In this document: positions 42,020-52,400 of the stretch, in pieces | Numbering within the stretch: position 1 is the stretch's first letter | How the letters are laid out: every line of letters starts with the position of its first letter | Source: Limnomonas spitsbergensis | Lineage: Eukaryota > Chlorophyta > Chlorophyceae > Chlamydomonadales | Assembly (NCBI GenBank): GCA_037349105.1 | Contig: JAYJMM010000082.1 | Span: forward strand, 1,426,001-1,490,000 | Length of the DNA: 64,000 nucleotides | Direction of reading: 5' to 3' | The notes under the pieces: generated by a model | Database searches by the model: none | Told to the model about the DNA's origin: nothing | The model's input: the letters and a program-made list of their open reading frames with translations, nothing else | Program-made: the position numbers and the translations under genes

Positions 42020-45000
42020 GTGGACGCCTATCCCAGGGGAGCGGCGCCCGGCAGTGGGAGAACACGCAGGGAGCGTAAGCCAGCTGGGTGCGGCAGAACC
42101 ACCAGGACTCCAGCCCATCGGATGGGCAGACATCCTGCAATGGGCAGCGCGGCTATGGCAGCAGGTGTGCTCCAGGTGTTTCGCCCACCTCAGCGATCAG
42201 ACCCAGGCTATCGAGGAGTTCCAAAGCCACCACCTGGCGGAATGGGCAACAAAGGCCCTTATGGGCATCCCAGAGGAGCAGCAGGGCCAGAGGCGGCCCT
42301 GGCTGTCAAGGCCTTTGCCGACGGATGGTGCAACGGCACAGCAGGGGATCTGGAGGAGCCCGAATCAGAGCAAGGGGAGCTCGAGGAGTGGGAAGGGTTC
42401 GAGGCATCCAGACTGCAGCAAGACAACCGCAGGGAGGTGCAATGGCAGGAGCAGACGAAAGGGACCATTCCTGCTGCAAGCCAAGCCAGATGGGAGCGCC
42501 TGGAAGCCAGCAGTGAGCCCAGCCTCCGAAACCAGCGGCTGGACGTAGGGCGCAGACCCAGACCCAGCAGCCCAGCGGCCAGCGAACAACCCAGGACAAC
42601 CGGCTTCCAGCAGGACCCAACGCCAAGAAGGGCCAGCAGGCAAGAATCTCACGACCTGTTGCGCTTCGTGGATCAACACAGCGGCCAAGAAAGCCAGGTG
42701 GACCACATTGCTGAGTTCCTGCGAGGACAAGCAGCACAGGCACAAGGCAGGCCGGAGAGGAGCCAAGGCCCCAGCCAAGGAAGGCGGGTCGTTCAGGAAA
42801 TCAACCCGGCAGGCGCCACAGGGGGAGACTACCAGCAAAGACAGGAAAGCAGGGACGACTGCCTGTCAGCTTCCGAGGCAAGGGAATACACGGGTGGAAC
42901 GCAGCCCAGCAGGCATGGCAGTTACCAGCCCAGCAGGCAGGCGGAGTCAGAGGGGGGTAGGCGCCAGGACCCAGCAAGGCAGCCTTCGGAGGGCAGCAGG
43001 CCATCCGGCGGAGGGCAATCCCACCTGAGCGCAAACCGCAGAGACCAGCGGGATCGGCGCAGGCAAGGCCCGGCCAGGAACGGCGGCGGCGGATCTGGCT
43101 CGGACCCCAGCATATCAGACTCGGAGGATACAGAGGGGCACGGCCCAGGCTCCAGCAGGGAATCTGCGAGACATAGAAGGGAAAGGTTAACCCAGGAACA
43201 GGCGGAGACAAACATACGGCTGCATCAACAGATGATCCTGCAGTTGGCTGGGGGAACGCGGTTCACCAAGATCCCCAACATTCAGGGCAATGTGCCAGTG
43301 CTGGACATGTCCCAACCGGGGGCAGTCGCAGCCAGGCAATACTGCCAGGCCTGCAGCTCTTGGGGCTCGCACAACCGCCTGGCTTTATCGGACGAGCCGC
43401 CAGCCCTGGCAGTGGTGGCAGGAGAAATTGCAGGGTCTTGCCAGTCACCCTCAGCCATGGCCCTGTTGGTCCGCTCCTTGGTGGGCATGTGGACAGCCAA
43501 GCCGGCCTGCGTGGGACCACTGGTGGTCGCCATACGATCAGCACCCCAAGGAGACAAAGCTTCCAGGGAGGTCGAGCGGATCCAGGAGGCATGGAGAGCC
43601 CCGGCGGTTGAGCCGCCCTGCGAGGTATCCTTACTCACCCTGTGGATCAGGGTGGTCCAAAGGGAGGTGGGCAAGCCAACTTCAGATGAGAGGGCAGCAA
43701 TCACCGGCCTCAAGCTAGGGGTCAAGACCACCTTGGATCCAGGCGTCAAGCCAGAGGAGACCGTGGAAGCGTTTGCCTTTCGAGTCATGTCTACAGCAGA
43801 GCTGTTGCAAATCTCCAGAGACGAAGTGGACCACTTCGGTAGGAGGCATTCGGTGGCCCACATGTTCTACGAAGGGCTGCCGGGGGCAGTCAGAGTGAAG
43901 CTGACAGCATTTATCATGACCGTGCCAGGATACCCGCACATGACAGACGAGGCCCAGGTAGAGGTCCTGACGCAGCAGGTGCTGCTGTGGGAGAGGTTCG
44001 CCCTGGAAGTGGGGGACCTAGCTGCCATGGACACCAGGCAGGGGCCGGGAGACCATCAGCAGAGGAGCCAGGGGGAGCAGGCGGGACGCGGCAGACGAGA
44101 TCGGCCCAGCCAGTGGGAAGCCAGGTCCAGAGGGGATGGGCCAGGAGGTGCGCCATACCAGAACAGCAACCAGCCTGCCAGGCAGGAAGGCAGGGCCAAG
44201 GGCGTCACGTGGGCCGACCAAGCCACAGCCTTGACAACCAGCACCCACAGCGCTGGGGGCACCCCCAAAGCCTGCTTTTAATGCGGCAGCCTGGACCACC
44301 TGGCAAGGGACTGCAGGACTCCCAGGGCTAGAGACGAACGCCGCCCGACTCCCCTGGCCACTGACATTGCCACGGGGCAGGCGCGGCCGCCTCAACAGCA
44401 GTACCCGCCGCCGCCAAGACCGCAGGGGCCACCCGCCAACAGGACCTATGACAGAAACCAAGGAGGCAGGCAGGCCCAGAGGCAGCCGCATGGGCAGGCG
44501 GGGCATGGCCAGCAGTCAGCTCATATGTCCCACCTTTCGGGCCCCTCCACGCTCGCTGAGCCGGATGGGTGGCACCAAACGGTGGCCGAAATGCTCAGCG
44601 AGTCCGTGGCCCTACTGACGTAGGTCGGGCTGGCGCCCAAGCCTGGAGAGTACAAGCAGGCCGCCCACAACGCCAGGCCACGGTCCTTTAGACCCTCCTC
44701 TAGCAGTGAGGAGGAGGAGGAGCCGTTGGTTATTGAACACCCTTCCAGGAAGGGAGAAAAAAGGCTTGCCCTCAGGCGACTAGCTGACGGCCTGTGCGAT
44801 GTCCGTGCGCAGGTGGGCTACATCAACGAGCAGCTTACGGCGCTGGCGCACACCACCATGCCCATGGGAGTCACGCCCGTCCGTGGTGAGCCGGGCTGGG
44901 TAGGTCAGGGTCGTAAGATTACCGTCAGCACCAGGCTGCAATACTTCACAAACGACAGGCGAGCCCAGGGACTGGCGAGCCCTGGCCTAGGCGATGCTTC

Positions 45001-45058
45001 GTGCAGTGGTACCTGGCAGGTACCGACATGCCAGGGGCAGCCACCACCGAGGCCATGA
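42020..45058 (+). pseudogene. retroelement A, gag capsid and zinc knuckle with two in-frame stops
   Basis: One continuous frame apart from TAA at 44279-44281 and TAG at 44621-44623. The central part (about 43380-44010) is a helical capsid-like region. A CCHC knuckle follows, and the TAA sits inside it: CF*CGSLDHLARDC. Downstream is a Pro/Gln-rich linker, a Glu run and a helical region (LRRLADGLCDVRAQVG, YINEQLTALAH). Coding then appears to pass into the next frame near 44970-45000. The 5' part overlaps another open frame, so the upstream border is uncertain. Confidence 0.6.
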
Positions 45059-47688
45059 TCACCCTTCCCGGCGTGTACTCGGACGGCCTATGCAGGTTGC
45101 AAAACCATTGGTGCATACCGCGGGGGGAAGTCATCTGTGTTGACAAACAGGCAGCGCTGCAGGCAGTCGCAAGGTTGGTCTTCCCTATGGACGCTGTCAC
45201 AGCGGGGCTCCTGGCAGCGGCCATTCGAGGTTACATCAGACCCAGCACGGCCATGGAGGAGTTCATGAGTGCCACATGGGTAACCCCTCTCTACGCGAAC
45301 TGCGTCGGCGAGCTCCTGGGCAGCGTAACCAAGGAGGGGATCACCGCAGCAGAAGAGCAGATCCGGGACAGCTCGGCCATACCGGACACGGCCCGAGCAT
45401 ACGGCATGTGGCAGCATGCCCACGACGGGTTCATGCGGTCGCCGTGGGCGGAGAACTGCGTCATGACTCTCGCTCGCCACCCGTGCCTGGCCAACCAGGC
45501 CGTCTGCGTACCCACGCAAGCAGCAGCCAGGCAGGCATTCGCCCTGGCAGCACTGAGGGACCACAGCGGGTACGACGGGGCCGGGGTCCTCCATCCAGGA
45601 GCGCCTCGCCAATGCCCCACGATCGTCATGAGGGGGCAGGACATCGCCAGAGAAGTCATGGGCCAGGCGGTACCCTGGGGGTACGAGCCAGGTGACGCCA
45701 AGATAGCTATCCCGGTTCGGCTGGCAGTGGCATACTACCACGAGGACCTGGAGGAGCAAGGCGTGCCGAGCCCGGTACCGCGGGCATGGATCCACATGCA
45801 CGCCACACGCGATGACCAGCCCGTGTGGTTCTTCTTCAAGACGGCTACCCAGGTGCAGTGTGTCCGGTGCCCCTCCGTAGAACGGGCAGAGGAGCACGCG
45901 GTGTCCACCTATAGAGGGGCAGACCCGGCGGTATGGGCCATCATGATGATGGCCCTTAACAGGACATTGCTGCCAGGACAGATGTCAGCAGCTGTCAAAA
46001 ACATCGGGATAGTGGACGAGCTGTGGGCACCCCAGGAGAGGGCCGACTGCCCCACGCAAGTGTCAGCGCGCTGCACGCCAGAAGCGGGCGTAACCGCATG
46101 GCAAGGCGAGCAGGCCCTTGCCCTCTCAGCCTTTGCCCAGGGCAGGCTGCAGAGCTGCCTACAGCAGTGGTTGCGGGTGGAGCAGGCAGCCTACTACAAC
46201 GGCGTCCCATCCATCTTGCTGCCCCACTGGTCTGCCCCGGCAGCCACCGTCCACCTTTGGTGGCAAAGGCACCCCAGGGGAGCAGTCACGCTCCACCCCC
46301 TATTCAGCGGCAGCAATCACGATACGGCCTTGCGGGACCTGACAGGCCTGCTGGACCGGGGCATAGCGGACCGCCAGGAGGCGCCGCGGGGGCGTTGGGG
46401 GGCATTCAGGGAGTTAGCCAGCCCAGGCAGCGCCCACAGCTCCGGCGGAACTACCCTCAACATGCAGCCCAGCAGCAGGGAGCAATCTTTCTTCACCTCC
46501 CTGAGGGGGGGCAACTACGAGGTGGATTGGCCTGAGTCAGACGAGGAGAACAGCCTGGCAGGACTGCCGCAGCTACTGCAGGACTCGGATTCCGAGGAGG
46601 AACCGGCAGCCACAGCGGGGCACACCGAGCCACCAGAGGGGAGGGTGGCAGTGCCTGTCGAGCGTGCTGCAGCTCCAGCTGGTCCTACACAGGGGGACAG
46701 CCAGCAGAGCCGAGCCCCAGAAGAGCAGCCAGAGCCCGCGGCAACACTGAGATCCCAGGCAGACACACCACCCAGCTGGAGCAGGGGGCTCAGCGAGACC
46801 GGCAGCGAGGACAGCGATCCAGATCCTGGGGACCCTGGCTCGCCACTCCTGGCAGCCGAGGGGGAGCCCGATAACAGGAGTACAGATCTCAGCAAGGAGC
46901 AGTGGGCTGACGAGTTACGCCGGTTTGTGGCACAGCGTGACAGGCAGCGGCTCGAGGGCGGGGCACCATGGCCGGTCCCCCAAGGAGGTACCGAGCCCAG
47001 GGGCGACCGCATCGAGGCCAGCCTGCGTTACAGGCTGAGCATGGTCCCAGAACCCAGCCCCGACCCCAGGCTGCTGGGGCGCAACGAGGCAGCAGAGGAG
47101 CTGCGACAGGCGTTCCACGGCCGATTGCGGGTTCTCAGCAGTGACAGGTGCGGCACCACTCACGCCCCGCTGCCAGCAGCGAACCCGGCTGGGGAGCCAA
47201 GCACGTCGCCACCACGGACACAGGGGCGAGCCAGCAGAGCAGGGGCCTACCCAGGGCACCGCGAGGCAAAGCTGCCAGTGCTGGAGGGGGACCCAGGCAC
47301 AGGCGGCGCCGTGTCCCCAGGCCGAACCCCTGGCTCCGGCACAGAGCGCACGGAGCCGTGCGCAGGGTGCGACCAGGCCCGCACAGGCGAGCGCATGATC
47401 TGGTGCAGCGCATGCGGAACAGCATGGCATGACCTATGCATGAGAAAACCGCGGACAAGGGCAGCCAGGGTGTGCCAGTTCTGCATGACCCCCGAGGCCA
47501 GGCTGCCAAGCTGCTTGGGATGCGGAGAAAGCATTGGCCCAGCAGATCAGCCCAGCAGGCGTTGCTGTCGTTGCCACGCCACAGCATGCAGCGCCTGCAT
47601 GGACAAGCCTGGCGTAGGAGGTACCCGACGGGGGGTGTGGGCTTGCTGCGGCTGCAGCGATGCAGTCACCCCGGCGTGGGGCCACTGA
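45001..47688 (+). CDS. retroelement A, long orphan protein with PHD-like C-terminus
   Basis: 895 aa open frame (first codon GTG, so it is probably fused to the preceding frame by a -1 shift or an indel). Residues about 1-430 are a folded-looking domain I cannot assign (QWYLAGTDMPGAATTEAM, WFFFKTATQVQCVRCPSVE). Residues about 490-690 are acidic, Ser/Glu-rich and disordered. The C-terminus from about 783 has ordered Cys/His clusters (CAGCDQARTGERMIWCSACG, then TAWHDLC, CQFC, CLGC, CCRC, CACC-like) typical of PHD/RING-type zinc fingers. PHD fingers usually read histone tails. The frame ends with TGA, overlapping the next frame by 29 nt. Confidence 0.6.
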   Translation: MQWYLAGTDMPGAATTEAMITLPGVYSDGLCRLQNHWCIPRGEVICVDKQAALQAVARLVFPMDAVTAGLLAAAIRGYIRPSTAMEEFMSATWVTPLYANCVGELLGSVTKEGITAAEEQIRDSSAIPDTARAYGMWQHAHDGFMRSPWAENCVMTLARHPCLANQAVCVPTQAAARQAFALAALRDHSGYDGAGVLHPGAPRQCPTIVMRGQDIAREVMGQAVPWGYEPGDAKIAIPVRLAVAYYHEDLEEQGVPSPVPRAWIHMHATRDDQPVWFFFKTATQVQCVRCPSVERAEEHAVSTYRGADPAVWAIMMMALNRTLLPGQMSAAVKNIGIVDELWAPQERADCPTQVSARCTPEAGVTAWQGEQALALSAFAQGRLQSCLQQWLRVEQAAYYNGVPSILLPHWSAPAATVHLWWQRHPRGAVTLHPLFSGSNHDTALRDLTGLLDRGIADRQEAPRGRWGAFRELASPGSAHSSGGTTLNMQPSSREQSFFTSLRGGNYEVDWPESDEENSLAGLPQLLQDSDSEEEPAATAGHTEPPEGRVAVPVERAAAPAGPTQGDSQQSRAPEEQPEPAATLRSQADTPPSWSRGLSETGSEDSDPDPGDPGSPLLAAEGEPDNRSTDLSKEQWADELRRFVAQRDRQRLEGGAPWPVPQGGTEPRGDRIEASLRYRLSMVPEPSPDPRLLGRNEAAEELRQAFHGRLRVLSSDRCGTTHAPLPAANPAGEPSTSPPRTQGRASRAGAYPGHREAKLPVLEGDPGTGGAVSPGRTPGSGTERTEPCAGCDQARTGERMIWCSACGTAWHDLCMRKPRTRAARVCQFCMTPEARLPSCLGCGESIGPADQPSRRCCRCHATACSACMDKPGVGGTRRGVWACCGCSDAVTPAWGH

Positions 47689-49471
47689 CCACTCTGTCCA
47701 CAACGAGCCGTGCGAGCGGTGCGGGAAAAAGGGGCACGACTACCACGCCTGCCCCGCACCACGCCTGCGAGAGGGCAGATGCGCCATCTGCTTCCACCAG
47801 GGGTACTTAGCCATGGCATGCCCCGAGAGGAACCAGTCGCTGGGTTTCATCAGACAAAGGCAGATGTAGGAGGACTCCAAGCTCGGGGTTCGATGGTGTT
47901 GCAGCGCGCAGGAAGCCTTGCCCAGCGAAAGGGAGGTGGTGTTCAAGGCAACCCACAGCAGGGCAACCGTCTCCGACGTACGGCAGGCCGTCGAGGAGCG
48001 AAGGAAGGACGAGGCCAACCAGGCTAGAAGGGGGGAGCAGCGCCCCGTGCCATTCAGGGAATGGTACAGGGAAACAGCAGACCAGCCCCTACAGCCGTCC
48101 ATGCATGCCGTCCAGTGCGCCCAGATCCTGTCCATCGGGGCAGAAATCATCAAGGCCAATGACGAGGGGCGGTGGCCAGAGACAGGCGAGCCATTGGACA
48201 ACTGGCCGGTGGAGTGGGGGGTTCCGGAAAGAACCAGCCTATGGACCTACCAGGCCATCCAGCGGACGATGCTCCAGCCCCACCAGCTGGGCAGACAGCC
48301 GCGCAGCGCGGCCAGGAGCAGCAGCAGCGCCAGAGCCCAGACCGTCAGCCCGGAGGACGCTCACAGATCCGCTGCAGGCTGCACAGGCCCGGCAGCGGCA
48401 GAAGGACATCAGACCCCAACCAGCAGGGGTGAAGCCAGACCAGCGGACTCCTCAAAGGTCAGGGCCGCAGCAGCGCGAAGGGCAAGGAACGCCAGGACCC
48501 GCGCGCGCCAACGGCGCAGGAAAGCAGCAGCAAGAGACGCCAGCACCAGCACAAGGTGCCCACCGCCACCCACCAGGATCAGCCAGGTGGAGCTGGAAAT
48601 CTCCTGGCGGGAGGGACCGGAGGACCGGGGCCCGCCAGCAGTGCCATCACCGCCAGCTCCTGCAGGACCACAGCCCAGCCCCAGACATCAGCCGGCATGC
48701 ATGGGTCTCCTACCCTGCACTGCATTCAGGGGCCTCCTGGCTTGTCTATGCCACCTGGCATTGGTGTGGCTCCTACTCTCCTGCCTCCCCGGGGCACAGG
48801 CCAGCGGACGGGGCGTGCGAGGAGGGGGCTTCACTGCATGGCAAGGAGCATTCGTCAGCAGCAACGAGGCAGCTGCCAAGCTGGAGCCTGGTTGGCTGCG
48901 GCCCCCGGTGGATATACCCACCCCTCGGCCCCCCCGTCAGCAAAGCACCTGGGACCAGGGCACGTCAAGTGCAGGGCCGCCGGCAGTGGCAGGGGAGCCG
49001 CTGGCAGGGGGAGTCATTGACATGTTCCAGCCCGGAAGGGTGGTGGATGCACCCTCCGAGTACGTCAAGACTGAGGAGGGGTGGCTGCTCGGGAAGCACC
49101 CCGACTTTACGGGAGAGCAGCAGGAGCAGCTGGAGCAGAGCCTACGGGACCGCCAGGGGGCGTTCGCCTACTCCATGCTTGAACTGCCGGGCTACTGCGG
49201 AGCACAGGGTGAGTTTACGCTGGCCCTAGAAGACGAGCACAGCTCGTGCTTTCAGAAAGCAAGGGACATGCCACCCCCTAAAGCAGCCATTTTCAAAGAG
49301 AAGTGCCAGCCCATGATCGAGGCAGGCATTATTGTCAGGGTCCCCTAGGGAGGGCCCATCAAGTTTGCGGCCAACTCGGTTGTAGCGGCCAAGAAGTGTG
49401 CCGAGACAGGCCAGTGGTCAGATCACCGCATTGCGCATGACATGAGGAGAATGAACCTCCGCACTGCCTAG
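47660..49471 (+). pseudogene. retroelement A, zinc knuckles, linker and RT fingers, stops in frame
   Basis: A continuous frame with TAG at 47867, 49346 and 49469. It opens with two zinc motifs (CERCGKKGHDYHAC and CAICFHQGYLAMAC), then a Pro/Gln/Arg-rich linker. An unexpected hydrophobic stretch follows (GLLACLCHLALVWLLLSCLP, near 48735-48795). The segment before RT (EQQEQLEQSLRDRQGAFAYS) and the RT fingers (MIEAGIIVRVP*GGPIKFAA) come next. It stops after MRRMNLRTA, exactly where the RT palm should begin. Confidence 0.65.
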
Positions 49472-49475
49472 GCGT

Positions 49476-52400
49476 ATGATGGAGGAAGAGATCGCCAGGG
49501 CGGGCCTGAGCTCCTTCTGTGTGGCATTCATTGACGACCTGCTGGTGTATAGTGACACGCCTGCAGAACACATCAGGCATGTAGAGCTCATGCTGGACAT
49601 GCTCCACGCAGTGGGGCTGAGAGCGCATCCTGACAAGTCCCTGTTTGGGTGTGCCACGGTTGAGTACCTCGGCCACAACGTTTCGGCCCACGGCCTCACA
49701 CCGCACGCAGCCAAAATAGCGGCTGTCATGGCTCTGCCCGAACCCGCATCGGTCAAGAACATTCAGGAGGTCATGGGATTCTTGAACTTCTACCGGTGCT
49801 ACATCCCGGATTTCTCTCGAAAAGCCGCATGCATCAACGCCCTGCTTGTCAAGGGGGTCCCGTTTGTGTGGGGTCCCGAGCAGGCCCAGGCGTTTCAGCT
49901 GATCAAAACTGAGATGTGCGAGGGAGGCAGGGTGCTGCGCAGACCTGACTACAGCGGAACGGGGCCAGATGGCCTGGGGCCACCAAGGCCATTCCTGCTG
50001 TACACCGACTTCTCTAAACAGGGTATAGGGGCAGTGCTAGGGCAGTGCGACGACAACGGCAGGGAGTACATGGTAGCCTGCACTTCCCGTTCCCTGAACA
50101 AAAGCGAGAAGAACTACTCGTCGTTCCAGGGGGAAATGCTCGCCGCAGTGTACGCTGCTCGCACGTACCGCCATATGCTCTTTGGGTGCAAAGTGCATTT
50201 GGTCACGGACCACGAACCCCTCACCTATCTCATGGATAACCAGGCCCTAGTGGGGCAGCACGCCCGTTGGGCACTCATGCTCCAGGAGCTTGACATTACC
50301 ATTGTCCACCGGTCAGGGGCCTGCCACCAGAACGCAGATATCCCGTCTAGGTCACCCCTTCCGTCCTCTGACGACCGCACAGGAGCGCGGCTAGACGATG
50401 TCGCCCCAGAGCCACATGCCCCGAGAACTGCCAGCGGACCGCAGGTCGCTATGCTCACAGGCCTAGGCAGGGTAAACCAGTGGCACGCAGATCAGGTGGT
50501 TCGCCTAGCACAGGAGGGCAGACGAGGCGTGCACCGGCTGCGAGCCGCTGAAACGGCATGTACAATGGCCCCGTGCGGCCAGGCTATCTCCAGCGCAAAG
50601 GATGAGGACGATGAGCAGGCACAGCCTGCGAGTACTGCAGAAAGAGCTTTCAATAGCAGGGCCAGGGCCAGGGACCTGATCAACAATGTGCTGACCGACC
50701 TGCCCCGCTCGACCCCGGCCCACCTCCATGCAGGGGTGGATACGGCATGCCTACCAACAGAGGCAGTGTACGCCCTGGAACAGGAGGGAGTGGTCCTGTT
50801 CGAGCCCTTCGGAGGTATGTGCTCTGGGCTTGAGATGGTGCTTAGGGCAGGCATCCCGGTCACACAGTATCTGTACGCCGACACCAGTGCCACCATGCGG
50901 GAGATCGCGGGGGGCAGGCTGGTGCAGCTGCACAAGCAATACCCGCTATTGCTCCCAGCGCCAGCTTTCGAGGGGGCGTTCAGGGCACTGCCCCAGGACG
51001 TGTACTCCATTACTGCCCAGCACTTCATAGAGGCTGGGGCCCAGCAGGGTCGCCAGTGGTTTATGGTAGCCGGATGGGAGTGCCACGACTTGTCGGCTGC
51101 CGGCAAGGGCAAGGGGCTCGAGGGGGACCGGAGCAAGTCTTTCTTCCCGCTTATCAGGCTGCTAGGCTCCTTGCAGATTCTGCAGAGGGCCAAGCCGCCG
51201 GCATACCTGATTGAGAATGTTGCTATGCAGTTAAACCAGAGGAGCGAGAAGGCTAGCGTAGAGGCCTTCGGCGAGGTGTGCAGGATTCTGGGCAGGCCTT
51301 CCTTGTTTGATGCGGCGCAGGTGGGCTCCTATGCCCACCGCACGCGCAACTACTGGGGCAACCTGGCACCAGCTGCAGACATTGAGTTTGTTATCCAGGC
51401 ATCGCATAGGCCGCACGACGGTATTGTGGATGACATTCTGGACGAGGGTAGTAGGGCACAGGTCGTGGCCTGCCCCGATAACGGCGGGTACCGTATCAAT
51501 GTGTCCGGACAACCAAGGAGGGCGCTGCCCTGCCTCATGGCCACCCCCGCATCCTACGCTTTCCGGAACGGGCAGATCGGCATGGTGTTCAGGCCCATGG
51601 GGGGCCTGCAGGAACCAAATGCCAATGAAAGGGAGAGGGCCATGGGGTACGCAGTGGGGTCCACTTTGCCCCGCCCTGACTTTCCTGAGGGAGATAGGAG
51701 GGCCGCCTTGGGCAGGTGCATGGATGCTTGGGCTCTCGAGGCTTGGCTCACCGTAGCACTTGAGGTGGCCAAGATCATCCCTAGGGAGCTGGCTCGCAGG
51801 GCCAGTTTACCAGGCCCAGACCATGACCCTGCTATCGGCATGACCCTGACGTCCACACATTGCGCCCTAGCCACTGCAGGCGGAGCATGCTCAGGCGAAG
51901 GCGAAGCGGCAACAACGTATCGGCAATGCTTGGGGGAGTCAGCGGCAGCAGACTGGGCGGATGCCGCCCAGGAACCAGGTGGGCAGCCTGACCCAGAACC
52001 AGATTCCGTCCGGTCCACTCCTGACGAGGCAGGGGAGGTCGTGGACCCGCCAGGGTGCGCAGCAGGGCCTGCAGCCCGGGTGGACGTATGGACAGACGAG
52101 CCAGTCCTGCAATACCTACGTTCGACAGTGCACCCCCCTGGAGCAGAGGCAGGGGAACAGGCCAGGGTGCAACGTAGAGCCGCACCTTTCCAGTGGGAAC
52201 CAGAGAGGGGGGGCGTGCTGATGAGGCTGATGCCAGACGGGCGGCGGTGTGTAGTTCCCAGGCCCGAGGACAGACAGGCAGTAATCAGGGAAGCTCACGC
52301 TAGCACTGGTCACTTCGGCAGCCACCGCACGGCCTTCATGATCATGCAGCAGCACTGGTGGAGAGGACTTAGGGCAGCGGTCAGAAAGGCTGTCCAGGAG

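Noticed and set aside
45088..47012. Long antisense frames across the retroelement
   Set aside because: Shadows of GC-rich coding sequence on the other strand, mirrored in arm B.
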